From: Betaproteobacteria bacterium
Lineage (GTDB): Bacteria; Pseudomonadota; Gammaproteobacteria; Burkholderiales; Usitatibacteraceae
Assembly (NCBI GenBank): GCA_019449455.1
Contig: JAGRPO010000213.1
Coordinates: 1 to 34,272 of the forward strand
Length of the DNA: 34,272 nt
Direction of reading: 5' to 3'
The notes under the pieces were generated by a model that had not been told where the DNA came from, did not search any database, and saw nothing but the letters and a program-made list of their open reading frames with translations. Positions 1-8,536 of this stretch are shown in pieces. The translations under genes were made by a program, and so were the position numbers. Each line of letters begins with the position of its first letter. Position 1 is the first letter of the stretch.

Positions 1-320
1 CCCGCGAGCAGCGCCGTGCCCGCCACGCAGGCCACCGTGCTCGCCGCCAGCGCGCGCTTCTTGGCGGCGTGCGCGTCCGCCCACGCACCCACGACCGGGC
101 CGGCCACCATCACGATCGCATACGAGACGCCCAGCGCCGCCGTCCACGCGAAGGTCGCCCACGGCGCGTTGCCCGCCACGGTCGCGACGAAGTACGCGTT
201 GAACACGGCGGTGAGGACGACCGTGGTGTAACCGGAGTTCGCGAAGTCGTACATCGCCCACGCGAACAATTCCCGGCGGGCCACGCCGGGGTTCAGCGCG
301 GGCGCGGTGTCACGGGCCAT
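1..320 (-). CDS. MFS transporter, UMF1 (Atg22-like) type, N-terminal part
   Basis: The gene runs off the left edge, so only about 106 N-terminal residues are seen. After a short polar N-terminus it reads ELFAWAMYDFANSGYTTVV, the family hallmark of UMF1/Atg22-like major facilitator proteins. Two hydrophobic segments follow (about residues 25-45 and 52-75), and then the loop GAWADAHAAKKR, matching the MFS loop between helices 2 and 3. Family knowledge says it is an inner-membrane secondary transporter; the substrate cannot be read. The ATG overlaps the stop of the upstream S41 protease gene by 11 bases, so the two are probably translated from one mRNA. Confidence 0.85.
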   Translation of the reverse strand, partial: MARDTAPALNPGVARRELFAWAMYDFANSGYTTVVLTAVFNAYFVATVAGNAPWATFAWTAALGVSYAIVMVAGPVVGAWADAHAAKKRALAASTVACVAGTALLA

Positions 321-1698
321 GGCGGGGGGATTGCGCGGCGGCGACGTTCGCTCGCTTCAGCACGGCCTGCGCTTCCTCGAGGGCGCGGTCGCGATCGACG
401 AGAAGGTCGGCGATCGCGAGCGGCACGGCCACGTCGGGCACCACGCCCTCGCCCTCGATCCGCCTGCCGTCGGGGAAGGCGAAGCCCACCTCGCTGTAGG
501 CGAGCTTGCCGCCGCCGGGCACGCTGGCATAGCCCATGAAGGCGAGGAGGCAACCGCAGGAAGTCTGGCCCACGACCTTCGCGCGCCCCTGCGACTGGAG
601 GATCCCGGCGAAGAGCTCGCTGCCGCTGCCGCTCGCCGCGTTCACCAGCACCACGACCGGGCGCAGGTAGGCGCCCTTGCCTTCGAGCTCCTGCTCCAGC
701 TTGACCACCTCGATCCACTCGAAGGCGAGCGTGATGGGCTTGCCGGTGCGCGTGAGCGTGCGGCCGATCGCGACCTTGTCTTTCTTCGCGAAGAATTGCG
801 CGGCCACGTTTCGCACCATCAGCGCGGAGCCGCCGGGGTTGCCGCGCAGGTCGACCACGAGGCCCGGCGCATCCTTGAGCGATTCGATCGCCGCGATCAT
901 CCGCCCCTGCATCGACTGCTCCCATCCCGTGAGGCGGATGTAGCCGAATCCCGAGGGGAGCATGCGCTGCGCGACGCGCGGGCGAACCTTCGCTCGCAGG
1001 CGCATGAGGGATACCGCGAAGGGCGTGCCGTCGCCGCGCGCGAAAGCGAGGATCGCGGTCGAGCCTTCCTCGCCCGCGAGAATGCGGCGCGAGGCGTACA
1101 GGTGCTTCGCCTGCGCGGTGGAGCCCTCGCGGGCTTCGGCCAGCGCCTTCGCGTAGGCGGCATGCGCCGGCTCTCCCGCCACCTCGGCGAGCGTCATGCC
1201 CGGCCGGACGCCGGCCCAGAACGCGTCCGACTCGGGGTTCACGCCCGTCACCGCGAGCTTGCCTTCGAGGGGGCGGAAGGCGAACCCGAGCGTGACGGAC
1301 TCGTGCCGGGCGATCTCTTCCGCGCGCCGCGGCGAGTCGACGCGGGTGTGCGAGTCGCGCAGCTCGCCGGTCATCCGGTCGAGGCAATCCCAGAACTCCT
1401 CGTCCGTGCCCGCGGCCAGGGCGCGCGGTTGCCAGCGGTCGCGCGCGGCATTCCAGTCCACGCCGTTGAGTTTCGCGTCGTAGTAGCGCTCGTTCACGGT
1501 GGTCCAGACGAAGTCGAGCGCCGCCCGCCGCCCCGCTTCGCCCAGCCCGATCCCCGCGGGCGGCGGCACCGGCGTGTCCGGCGGGGCGCCCGCCGGCGCG
1601 GCCTGGCGCGACAGGAGGTCGTTGGGGTCGAGTGCCGCGCACGCCGCGGCGAGCACGGCGGCGAGGACGAGGGCGGCGGTGCGTCGGATCGTGTTCAT
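310..1698 (-). CDS. S41-family peptidase, predicted lipoprotein
   Basis: The product is 462 residues. The start chosen is the ATG giving MNTIRRTAALVLAAVLAAAC, a lipoprotein signal with Cys20; an upstream in-frame ATG would add 13 unconserved residues. A PDZ-like domain lies near 130-235. The S41 core contains VVDLRGNPGG (281-290) and NAASGSGSE (353-361), with Ser358 the expected nucleophile. The CtpA/Prc lysine that normally sits in a GKG motif is absent: the matching stretch is QTSCGC (378-383). This suggests a tricorn/IRBP-like S41 subgroup rather than a classical C-terminal processing protease. It probably acts in the periplasm, membrane anchored. The 3' end overlaps the MFS transporter start. 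Confidence 0.85.
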   Translation of the reverse strand: MNTIRRTAALVLAAVLAAACAALDPNDLLSRQAAPAGAPPDTPVPPPAGIGLGEAGRRAALDFVWTTVNERYYDAKLNGVDWNAARDRWQPRALAAGTDEEFWDCLDRMTGELRDSHTRVDSPRRAEEIARHESVTLGFAFRPLEGKLAVTGVNPESDAFWAGVRPGMTLAEVAGEPAHAAYAKALAEAREGSTAQAKHLYASRRILAGEEGSTAILAFARGDGTPFAVSLMRLRAKVRPRVAQRMLPSGFGYIRLTGWEQSMQGRMIAAIESLKDAPGLVVDLRGNPGGSALMVRNVAAQFFAKKDKVAIGRTLTRTGKPITLAFEWIEVVKLEQELEGKGAYLRPVVVLVNAASGSGSELFAGILQSQGRAKVVGQTSCGCLLAFMGYASVPGGGKLAYSEVGFAFPDGRRIEGEGVVPDVAVPLAIADLLVDRDRALEEAQAVLKRANVAAAQSPRHGP

Positions 1699-1787
1699 TC
1701 GGGAAGGCCGTGCGATCGAGGAGGAAAGCGGGTCCAAACGCGGCTAGACTGGGGGCACCGCAATCCGTGGCCAGAATAACCGATAAC

Positions 1788-2543
1788 GTGAATCGTCCGG
1801 CGCGCTCGATCGTCCTCGTCGCCTTGTTCGCGGCCGCCTGCGCGAGCGTGCCCGCGCCCTCGCCGCCGACCGCCGCCAGGGAGACGCCCGATCCGGCGCC
1901 CTTCTCCACCGCGGCGGCGCTCGACGTGCTCCCGGCGGGTTGGAAGCCCTTCCGGCTCACGCGCTTCAAGAAGGCCACCGAGTACCGGCTCGTGCCGCTC
2001 GAGGACACGGTCGCGTTGCGGGCGGTCGCGGACGCCTCGGCGTCGGGCCTGCAGTTCGACACGGTGGCCGACCTTCACGAGCACCCGTGGCTCAGCTGGA
2101 AGTGGAAGGTGCCCGCGCTCAACGGGAAGGCCAACAACACGCTCGCGCACGTCGAGGATTCGCCGGCGCGCGTCATCGTCGTCTTCGAGGGGGCGCGCGA
2201 CGCGCTGCCGGCGGCGGAGCAGATCAACTACGACCTCGCCAAGGCGATGGGCGGCAACGGGCTGCCCTTCGCGACGCTCATGTACATCTGGGAAAACCAC
2301 CTCCCGGAAGGCGCGGTCATCTCGCACCACTTCACCACCCGCATCAAGATGATCGTCGCCGGCAGCGGCCGCAAGGATCTCGGCACCTGGCACGAGGAGC
2401 GGGTGAACGTCCTCGAGGATTACCGCCGCGCGTTCGGCGAGGAGCCGCCGCGCGTGCGGGCGGTGGGCATCATGAGCGACTCGGACAACACGGGCGCGCG
2501 CACGGTCGCCTGGTACGGCGACATCCGGTTCGGCCGCCGGTAG
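1788..2543 (+). CDS. DUF3047 family lipoprotein
   Basis: The product is 251 residues from a GTG start; there is no in-frame ATG nearby, and this start gives the lipoprotein signal NRPARSIVLVALFAAACAS. The reading frame is open further upstream but that part has no conserved look. The mature part carries the DUF3047 pattern: LSWKWKVP, then VIVVFEG, LMYIWEN, and a C-terminal GIMSDSDNTG followed by WYGDIRF. The role of DUF3047 is unknown; the beta-rich, exported nature suggests a periplasmic or outer-membrane location. It diverges from the S41 protease gene across 89 bases and ends 13 bases before the convergent SPOR gene. Confidence 0.8.
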   Translation: MNRPARSIVLVALFAAACASVPAPSPPTAARETPDPAPFSTAAALDVLPAGWKPFRLTRFKKATEYRLVPLEDTVALRAVADASASGLQFDTVADLHEHPWLSWKWKVPALNGKANNTLAHVEDSPARVIVVFEGARDALPAAEQINYDLAKAMGGNGLPFATLMYIWENHLPEGAVISHHFTTRIKMIVAGSGRKDLGTWHEERVNVLEDYRRAFGEEPPRVRAVGIMSDSDNTGARTVAWYGDIRFGRR

Positions 2544-2556
2544 GGCGTCCCGGCCG

Positions 2557-3318
2557 CTATTTCTTCGCGGCCGCGGGCGGGATCTTCGGCGCCGCGGGCG
2601 GGGCCTTCGGCGGCGCGGCGGTCGCCGGCTTTGCGTTGCCGGGCGGGGCTGCCGCGACGTCATTCCCCGCGGGGCACGCCACGGCCCGAAGCGTGGAGAC
2701 GGCGTGCTCGCGCTGCAGGAGGGCGAGGCGCGCGATGAGCTCCGTGTCCGGCTCGCGCACGAGGAAGATCGAATCCTTCACTTCCTTCGCGAAGGGGCCC
2801 GACTCGGCGCCCTTCGCGCCTTTCGCTTCCACCTGCGCCAGGAACCGGCGCGCGGCATCCTCCGTGGAGAACACGCCGAGCGAGATGGCGTGGTCGGGCC
2901 TCAGCGACAGGTCGCCGATGCCCAGCTTGCGCAGGCCGGCGACGGCCTGCTCGGCGGCGCGGCGGTCCCTCGCGGGCGGGATGAAGACCCAGTGGCGCGT
3001 GATCTCCTCGACCTTGCGCTCGACCAGGCGGTCGCCGAGCTTCATGGCGGCGAAGGCCTCGCGCACCTGCGGCAGGTCGGCCGGCGCCACGCCGGCGAAC
3101 TCCACGCACGCCGCGCCGACGAGGGTCTGGGCCTGCAGGCGCGTCTCCTCGGCTTTCCTGGCCGCGATGAGCGGCGGGATGACGGCCACGACCCTGGCGT
3201 CGTCGCGGTTGCGCTCGCGCCTCGAGAAATCCGGCTCGGCCGGCGGCGCGGTGAGCCACAGGTGCGCGCCGAAGGCGACGATCGCGATGAGCAGGAGGAA
3301 GAAGAGCAGGCGGGACAC
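2557..3318 (-). CDS. SPOR-domain membrane protein
   Basis: The product is 253 residues from a GTG start eight bases after the coaX stop, reading (M)SRLLFFLLLIAIVAFGAHLW, a single N-terminal membrane segment. A linker follows, and then a region with the two-repeat look of a SPOR fold (about 125-185: HWVFIPPARDRRAAEQAVAG, then HAISLGVFSTEDAARRF). The tail from about 225 is a low-complexity Pro/Ala/Lys stretch. SPOR domains bind glycan strands stripped of stem peptides at the septum, so the likely place of action is the periplasmic face of the inner membrane. It is the last gene of the HAD-birA-coaX-SPOR run. The open frame upstream is only a coaX shadow. Confidence 0.75.
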   Translation of the reverse strand: MSRLLFFLLLIAIVAFGAHLWLTAPPAEPDFSRRERNRDDARVVAVIPPLIAARKAEETRLQAQTLVGAACVEFAGVAPADLPQVREAFAAMKLGDRLVERKVEEITRHWVFIPPARDRRAAEQAVAGLRKLGIGDLSLRPDHAISLGVFSTEDAARRFLAQVEAKGAKGAESGPFAKEVKDSIFLVREPDTELIARLALLQREHAVSTLRAVACPAGNDVAAAPPGNAKPATAAPPKAPPAAPKIPPAAAKK

Positions 3319-3326
3319 GGGTCGCG

Positions 3327-4064
3327 TCAGGGAGCGCGGGCGATGAGGACGAGGCCGTCGAGGACCAGATTGTCGTTCAACGTGACGGGCATGGGAAGGT
3401 GCGAGCCCAGTTCGGGGGCGGCGCCGCCGGAGAGCAGGATGCGCTCCGGCGCGCATCCGGCCGAGACCATGGCCGCGCGCATGCGCTCGATCGCGCCGAC
3501 CGCCGCCTGGACCGACCCGGTGGTGATCGCGTCGGGCGTGCTCTTCGGGAAGGGGTCGTAGTGACCCTCGGCGAGGCCCAGCTGCGCGGTGCCGGCGCCC
3601 AGCGAGCGGCGCATGAGGGCCGGCCCGGGCACGATGACACCCCCCAAGAAAAGCCCGTCGGCGCGAAGGGCGTCCACGGTGAGGGCGGTGCCCACGCTCA
3701 CCACGAGCTGGTGGACGGCGGCCGACCGGTGCGCGGCGATGAGCCCGGCCCAGCGGTCCGTGCCGAGCTGCGCGGCATCGCGGTAGCCGCTGGTCACGCC
3801 GAGCTGCTCGCGGCGCGAGGCGATGAACGAAATCGGCAGGCCGCGGCGCGCGCAGGCATCGTGGACCTGGCCCTGCACGGCCGCGCCGCCGACGTTGGAG
3901 GCCAGGGCGCGCGTGCCCGGCGGCATCGCGGGCCAGTCGTGGCCCAGCTTCGCGGCCTCCGCCGTGGCGATGGCGCCGCGCGCGGCCCACGCGTCGCCGA
4001 CGCGCAGCCCCCACTTCACGCGCGAGTTGCCCGCGTCGATGGCGAGGACGGGGGCGGCGTTCAT
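3327..4064 (-). CDS. coaX: type III pantothenate kinase
   Basis: The product is 245 residues, a usual length for CoaX. It phosphorylates pantothenate in the first step of coenzyme A synthesis. The ASKHA phosphate-binding loop is visible as LAIDAGNSRVKWG (7-19, Asp10), the general-base region as GTDRWAGLIAA (101-111, Asp103), and the second nucleotide loop as VVSVGTALTVDAL (121-133). Near the C-terminus ILLSGGAAPELG completes the fold. The ATG overlaps the birA stop as ATGA, so translation is coupled. The pair birA-coaX is frequent in betaproteobacteria. Confidence 0.95.
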   Translation of the reverse strand: MNAAPVLAIDAGNSRVKWGLRVGDAWAARGAIATAEAAKLGHDWPAMPPGTRALASNVGGAAVQGQVHDACARRGLPISFIASRREQLGVTSGYRDAAQLGTDRWAGLIAAHRSAAVHQLVVSVGTALTVDALRADGLFLGGVIVPGPALMRRSLGAGTAQLGLAEGHYDPFPKSTPDAITTGSVQAAVGAIERMRAAMVSAGCAPERILLSGGAAPELGSHLPMPVTLNDNLVLDGLVLIARAP

Positions 4065-5035
4065 GCCGGGCGAAGGGAGATTTCGGCGGAGGTGAGGCGC
4101 GAGGTGCCGCCCTCGGCGGAAACGACGAGGGCGCCGTCCTCGGCGACGTCCACGACCTGCGCCTCGCGGGCCGGCTCGCCGCCGGCGAGCACGGTCACGC
4201 GGCGGCCTGCGTAGGCATGGCGCGCCTTCCAGTCGTCGCGGAAAGCGGCGAAGCCCCCGCGGGCGAAGCCCTCCAGCGCGGCCACGAGCTCGACGAGCAG
4301 GCCCGCGAGTAGGGCGTTTCGCGACGGCAGCGTGGCGCCGCAGGAGGCCACGTCGGTGAAGGGCTGGTCGATGCGGCGCGACAGCGCCTCGCCCAGCCGG
4401 TAGTTGAGCCCCACGCCCACGACGGCCGCGGTGGGCCCGAGCATCTCGCCGGAGGTCTCGACGAGAATGCCGCCGAGCTTCTTCCAGTCGTGCACGAGGT
4501 CGTTGGGCCACTTCACGCCGACGCCAGGGACGCCCGCGCGTTCGAGCGCGCGCGCCACGGCCACCGCTACCGCGAGCGAAAGTCCCGCGAGGTGGCCCGG
4601 GCCCTGGTCGAAGCGCCACAGGAGCGAGAAGGTGAGGGACGCCCCGAGGCCCGCCTGCCAGCTGCGCCCGCGGCGGCCGCGTCCGGCGCGCTGCCATTCG
4701 GCGACCACGCACGCGCCCGACGGCGCGCCCGCCTGCGCGGCGGCGGCCAGGCGCGTGCTCGTGGAGTCGACCTCGTCGAGGAGCGTGAGCCGCACGCGCG
4801 AGGCGGCCGGGCCGAGGCGCGAGACGATCGCGTGCGCGTCGAGGAACTCGACCGGCTGGGCGAGGCGGTACCCCTTGCCGGGCACGGAGAAGACCTCGAC
4901 GCCGAGCTCGGAGGCGCCCTTGAGCGTCCCGGAGACCGCGGCCCGCGAGCGCTCGAGGCGGCGGGCGATCTCGGCGCCCGAGTGGAAGTGCCCGTCGGCC
5001 AGCAGGCGCAGCGCCTTGAAGGTGAGCGGCCCCAT
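4061..5035 (-). CDS. birA: biotin-[acetyl-CoA-carboxylase] ligase / biotin repressor BirA
   Basis: The product is 324 residues, full length for the bifunctional type. An N-terminal winged helix-turn-helix (about 5-60) is followed by the ligase domain with the biotinyl-AMP loop GRGRRG (118-123), KWPNDL (175-180) and GVGLNY (207-212). The C-terminal SH3-like domain begins near 270. It loads biotin onto acyl-CoA carboxylase carrier proteins, and the DNA-binding domain suggests it also represses biotin genes; no bio operon is in the window. The ATG sits directly after the HAD stop, and its own stop overlaps coaX. Confidence 0.95.
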   Translation of the reverse strand: MGPLTFKALRLLADGHFHSGAEIARRLERSRAAVSGTLKGASELGVEVFSVPGKGYRLAQPVEFLDAHAIVSRLGPAASRVRLTLLDEVDSTSTRLAAAAQAGAPSGACVVAEWQRAGRGRRGRSWQAGLGASLTFSLLWRFDQGPGHLAGLSLAVAVAVARALERAGVPGVGVKWPNDLVHDWKKLGGILVETSGEMLGPTAAVVGVGLNYRLGEALSRRIDQPFTDVASCGATLPSRNALLAGLLVELVAALEGFARGGFAAFRDDWKARHAYAGRRVTVLAGGEPAREAQVVDVAEDGALVVSAEGGTSRLTSAEISLRPA

Positions 5036-5908
5036 CTAGCCGGACCGGTGCTCGGCGCGGCAGTCGAAGGCCTCGCGGCGATAGGCGATGTCGGCGATCA
5101 CCGCGTCCAGCAGCAGCTCGATGCGCTTCGAGAGCTTGCTGCCCCTGCGGTAGTCGGCCTCGGCGACGAAGTCCGCCCGGCCCGCGTCGAGGAGCTTCAC
5201 GCAGATGCCCTTCTCGCGCTGCTTGCGCTCGTCGTAGACGGCGACCGTGTGCCCGCCGCTCTTCTTGGTGAGCGCCATCGAGGGCACGTCGGTCATCCCG
5301 TCGCCCACGTAGATCATGTTCTGGAAGGGGATCGGCCGCTCGGCCTCGGGCATGTGCTCGTTGATCGACTCGGTCACCGCCTCCTTGCCCTTGTTGATGC
5401 GGAAGAGGAACTGGGTCTTGAGCGTGTCCGTCACCAGCAGCTTCGGGAAGGTGGCGACGCCATGGTGGTTGAAGTGGTACTCGGAGGCGTAGATGCGCTT
5501 GAAGTGCTTGCGGATCGAGACGCCGTCGAGGATCTCCTTCTGCCCGGCCGAGATCAGGTAGTGGTGCAGCTTCGCCTTGCCGCCGCTTCTCCTGCGCACG
5601 TAGGCGTTCGTGCGCGCGAACCATCCCTCGACCCCGGGAAAGTAGCGGATGGCGCTCGCCATCCGGGCGAAATCCTCGCGCTTCACGGCGATCTTCTGCC
5701 GGTCCAGGGACTCGAGGATGTGGCGCATGTAGACCAGCATCATGTCCGACTCGGTGGCGCGCGCCTCCTCGTTCACCTTGTCCCAGAATTCGCGCGGCGC
5801 GATGCCCATGCGGGGCAGCACCGTGTACTCCTGCATCGGCTGCGGGGAGAGCGTGCCGTCGAAGTCGTACACCAGCGCGATGGCGTTCTGGAAGAAGCGG
5901 GAGGGCAT
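5036..5908 (-). CDS. HAD-superfamily phosphatase
   Basis: The product is 290 residues. The start chosen begins MPSRFFQNAIALVYDFDGTL; a more upstream ATG would add 19 unconserved residues. HAD motif I is YDFDGTL (Asp15, Asp17), motif II is probably Ser120 in YLISAG, and motif IV is YVGDGMTDVPSM (200-211, Asp203/Asp207). A cap of about 90 residues lies between motifs I and II. It is likely a cytoplasmic phosphatase of the PSP-like class; the substrate is unknown. It is first in the minus-strand run and abuts birA with no gap. Two palindromes stand in its 5' leader (see 5934-5985). Confidence 0.8.
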   Translation of the reverse strand: MPSRFFQNAIALVYDFDGTLSPQPMQEYTVLPRMGIAPREFWDKVNEEARATESDMMLVYMRHILESLDRQKIAVKREDFARMASAIRYFPGVEGWFARTNAYVRRRSGGKAKLHHYLISAGQKEILDGVSIRKHFKRIYASEYHFNHHGVATFPKLLVTDTLKTQFLFRINKGKEAVTESINEHMPEAERPIPFQNMIYVGDGMTDVPSMALTKKSGGHTVAVYDERKQREKGICVKLLDAGRADFVAEADYRRGSKLSKRIELLLDAVIADIAYRREAFDCRAEHRSG

Positions 5909-5933
5909 GGGGCCATTGTAGCCATTCGCGCCG

Positions 5934-5985
5934 GGGCCGGAACTCCGGCCCGGCCGGCAGGTCACACGCCCCGTGCGATGACCTG
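5934..5985. promoter_or_regulatory. two adjacent palindromes in the HAD/antiporter divergent region
   Basis: In the 163-base divergent gap, GGGCCGGA and its complement form a hairpin at 5934-5951, and CAGGTCA (5958-5964) is repeated inverted as TGACCTG (5979-5985), with an inner CACG/CGTG pair. The second could be a dyad operator or an RNA hairpin; the first lies 26-43 bases upstream of the HAD start. What is seen is the symmetry only. No consensus promoter stands out here. Confidence 0.35.
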
Positions 5986-6071
5986 CTTCCTCTCCACTCC
6001 GTTAAACTCGACCGTTCCGGCGCGATCGTGTCGCCGTCCGCCGACGAATCACAAGGGAGAAGGAACGAGCC

Positions 6072-7328
6072 ATGGACCTGCGTTTCCTGCCGGGGCTGCC
6101 GCTGTCGCTCAGCTACCCGCTGCTCTTCGGCGTGCTGCTGGTGGCGGGGATGCTGGGGGGCGAGGTGGCCCGCCAGTTGCGCCTGCCGCGCATCGTCGGC
6201 TACGTGATCGTCGGCTTCGCGATCGCGCCGGCGGCCTCGGCCATGAACATCGGCTCGCTCCTCGACGAGGCGCGCATCTTCGTGGACATCGGGCTGGGCC
6301 TGGTGCTCTTCGACCTCGGCCGGCGCATGGACCTCGCGTGGCTCAAGCGCGACTGGACCCTCGCCGCCTCGGGCGTGGCCGAGAGCCTGCTCGCCTTCGG
6401 GCTCGTCTTCGCCGCGCTCTCGTGGCTCGGCGTCGCACCCCTCATGGCGGGCATCGCGGCGGCCATCGCGATGGCGACCTCGCCGGCCGTGGTGCTGCTC
6501 ATCGCGCAGGACACGCGCGCCGAGGGCCAGGTGACGGAACGCGCGCTCACCCTCGTCGCGCTGAACAGCCTGCTCGCCTCCGTGGTGGTCACCATGCTCA
6601 CCGCCTCCGTGCACTACGAGGCGCGCCTCGACCTCGACACGGCGGTGCTCCACCCGCTCTACCTCTTCGCCGGCTCCCTCGCGCTGGGCGGGGCCATGGC
6701 GCGGCTCGCGAGCCTGCTCGGGCGCCAGGTCGAGCGAAACCCCGAGCTACACTTCACGCTCGTGGCGGGCCTGGTCCTCGCCGCGGTGGGCCTCGCCCAG
6801 ATGGGCAAGCTCTCGGTGATCCTGGCGCTCCTCGCCTTCGGCATGTTCGCCCGCGACGACCGGAACCGCCATCACCTGGTGAACGTCGACCTCGGCCCCG
6901 CCTCGCGCCTCTTCTACATCGTGCTCTTCGTGATCACCGGCGCGAGCCTGCCGCTTTCCTCGTTCGAGGCGGCGGGGTGGACGGCGTTCGCCTTCATCGG
7001 CGCGCGCGCCGCCGGCAAGTTCCTGGGCGTGGTCGCGATCGCCCCGATCGGCGGCATGAAGTGGCGGCAGGCGATCGCCCTCGGCGCGGCGCTCCTGCCG
7101 ATGTCCTCGCTCGCGCTGCTCCTGCTCCACGACGTCGCCCGGCTCTACCCCGAGTTCGGGCAGCAGCTCACCGCCGTCGTGATCGCGGGCGTGATCGTGA
7201 TGGAGCTCGTGGGCCCCGTGGCCACGCAGTGGGGGTTTCGCTTCGCGGGCGAATCCGCGCCCGCGCCCGACGCGCTCGCCGCGACACGGCCCCCGGCCGG
7301 GAAGCCGGCCGAACCGACGAAGTCCTGA
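6072..7328 (+). CDS. cation:proton antiporter (CPA2 family)
   Basis: The product is 418 residues with about 12 hydrophobic segments spread over residues 10-390, matching the Na+/H+ exchanger domain (PF00999). It has MLGGEVARQLRLPRIVGYVIVG near the N-terminus and the helix-4/5 region MATSPAVVLLIAQD typical of CPA2 exchangers. No C-terminal TrkA-N domain follows, only a short polar tail, so it lacks the KefB-type regulatory part. An AAGGGAGAAGG stretch precedes the ATG as ribosome-binding site. The YbdK-type gene follows after 11 bases, so the two probably form an operon. Ion specificity cannot be read. Confidence 0.88.
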   Translation: MDLRFLPGLPLSLSYPLLFGVLLVAGMLGGEVARQLRLPRIVGYVIVGFAIAPAASAMNIGSLLDEARIFVDIGLGLVLFDLGRRMDLAWLKRDWTLAASGVAESLLAFGLVFAALSWLGVAPLMAGIAAAIAMATSPAVVLLIAQDTRAEGQVTERALTLVALNSLLASVVVTMLTASVHYEARLDLDTAVLHPLYLFAGSLALGGAMARLASLLGRQVERNPELHFTLVAGLVLAAVGLAQMGKLSVILALLAFGMFARDDRNRHHLVNVDLGPASRLFYIVLFVITGASLPLSSFEAAGWTAFAFIGARAAGKFLGVVAIAPIGGMKWRQAIALGAALLPMSSLALLLLHDVARLYPEFGQQLTAVVIAGVIVMELVGPVATQWGFRFAGESAPAPDALAATRPPAGKPAEPTKS

Positions 7329-7339
7329 AGGAGGAATCC

Positions 7340-8512
7340 ATGCCCCTCGAATTCAAGACCTCCGAAGCCCTCACCTTCGGCGTGGAGCTTGAGCTGATGG
7401 TGCTCAACACGCGCGACTTCAACCTCACGCGCGGCGCGCCCGACCTGCTCTCCCGCCTGGCGAAGTCGCCGCTTCCCAGCGAGGTGAAGCCGGAAATCAC
7501 GGAGAGCATGATCGAGGTGAACTCGACGGTCCACACGGGCTTCGCGCCGCTGCGCGACGAGCTCGTGCGCACGCGCGACGGCATCGTCGACGCGGCCGGA
7601 AAGCTGAACCTCGCGGTGGCCGGCGGGGGCTCGCACCCGTTCCACCAGTGGAGCGAGCGGCGCATCTTCCCGACCGAGCGCTTCCTGAAGGTCTCGGCGC
7701 TCTACGGCTACCTCGCCAAGCAGTTCACCGTCTTCGGCCAGCACATCCACATCGGCGTGGAGTCGGGCGACGACGCGATCTACCTCACGCACCAGATGGC
7801 GCGCTACATCCCGCACTTCATCGCGCTGTCGGCCTCCTCGCCCTTCTGCCAGGGCGAGGACACCTCCTTCGAGACCTCGCGGCTGCACGCGGTGTCGGCC
7901 TTTCCGCTGGCCGGGCACCTGCCCGAGGTGGGCTCGTGGGACGAGTTCAACCGCTACTTCGACGAGATGGCCGGCTACGGCATCGTCGCCAGCATGAAGG
8001 ACTTCTACTGGGACATCCGGCCCAAGCCCGAGTACGGCACGATGGAGATCCGCATCGGCGACACCCCGCTCACCGTCACGGCCGCGGCCGAGCTCGCGGC
8101 CTACGCCCAGACGCTCGCGGCGGACCTCCTGCGCCACCGCCGCCTCGACCCCATCGCGCCCCGGTACCTGGTGTACGGCTACAACCGCTTCCAGGCCTGC
8201 CGCTTCGGCTTCGAGGCCATGCTCGCCGACCCGGGCGCGCACACGCACATCCGCCTGCGCGAGGACCTGATGGCGACCCTCTACCGCATCCAGCGCATCG
8301 GCGACGAGCTCGGCGCGGCCGACGCGCTGCGCGCCATCGGCGACCGCGCGGACCGCGAGGCGAACGACAGCCGCTGGCTGCGCGAGCGCTTCCAGGAGAC
8401 GCGAAACCTCTCGGACGTGGTGCGCCTCCAGGCCGAGCGCTGGCGCGACGATCCGGGCAGGGCGCCGCCCAAGGCGGAGGCGGAAGCGGCGAAGCTGCGC
8501 GCGGCGAAGTGA
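7340..8512 (+). CDS. YbdK-type carboxylate-amine ligase (GCS2 family)
   Basis: The product is 390 residues, the usual size for the YbdK group. The N-terminus has LTFGVELELMVLN, the GCS2 metal/nucleotide entry motif. FGQHIHIGVESGD near 130 and YGTMEIRIGDTPLT near 235 are further family hallmarks. YbdK proteins are weak gamma-glutamate-cysteine ligases in vitro; the physiological substrate is unsettled, so glutathione synthesis should not be assumed. A clean GGAGG lies just before the ATG, and the gene starts 11 bases after the antiporter stop. That pairing would fit the linkage of glutathione-like compounds to Kef-type exchangers, which is inference. Confidence 0.88.
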   Translation: MPLEFKTSEALTFGVELELMVLNTRDFNLTRGAPDLLSRLAKSPLPSEVKPEITESMIEVNSTVHTGFAPLRDELVRTRDGIVDAAGKLNLAVAGGGSHPFHQWSERRIFPTERFLKVSALYGYLAKQFTVFGQHIHIGVESGDDAIYLTHQMARYIPHFIALSASSPFCQGEDTSFETSRLHAVSAFPLAGHLPEVGSWDEFNRYFDEMAGYGIVASMKDFYWDIRPKPEYGTMEIRIGDTPLTVTAAAELAAYAQTLAADLLRHRRLDPIAPRYLVYGYNRFQACRFGFEAMLADPGAHTHIRLREDLMATLYRIQRIGDELGAADALRAIGDRADREANDSRWLRERFQETRNLSDVVRLQAERWRDDPGRAPPKAEAEAAKLRAAK

Positions 8513-8536
8513 CGGTGCCCGCCCTCCCGCGGCCGC

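Noticed and set aside
1632-1787. N-terminal extension of the DUF3047 frame
   Set aside because: Arg-rich, antisense to the S41 protease start, and it would bury the lipoprotein signal.
3327-6653. Very long minus-strand frame (1108 codons) over coaX, birA and the HAD gene
   Set aside because: Only its last 245 codons (coaX) look like protein; the rest is Arg/Ala/Gly-rich antisense or out-of-frame text over well-supported genes, as expected at high GC.
4490-8512. Plus-strand frame of 1340 codons ending in the YbdK-type gene
   Set aside because: Real coding begins only at 7340; upstream it is antisense to birA and HAD and out of frame with the antiporter.
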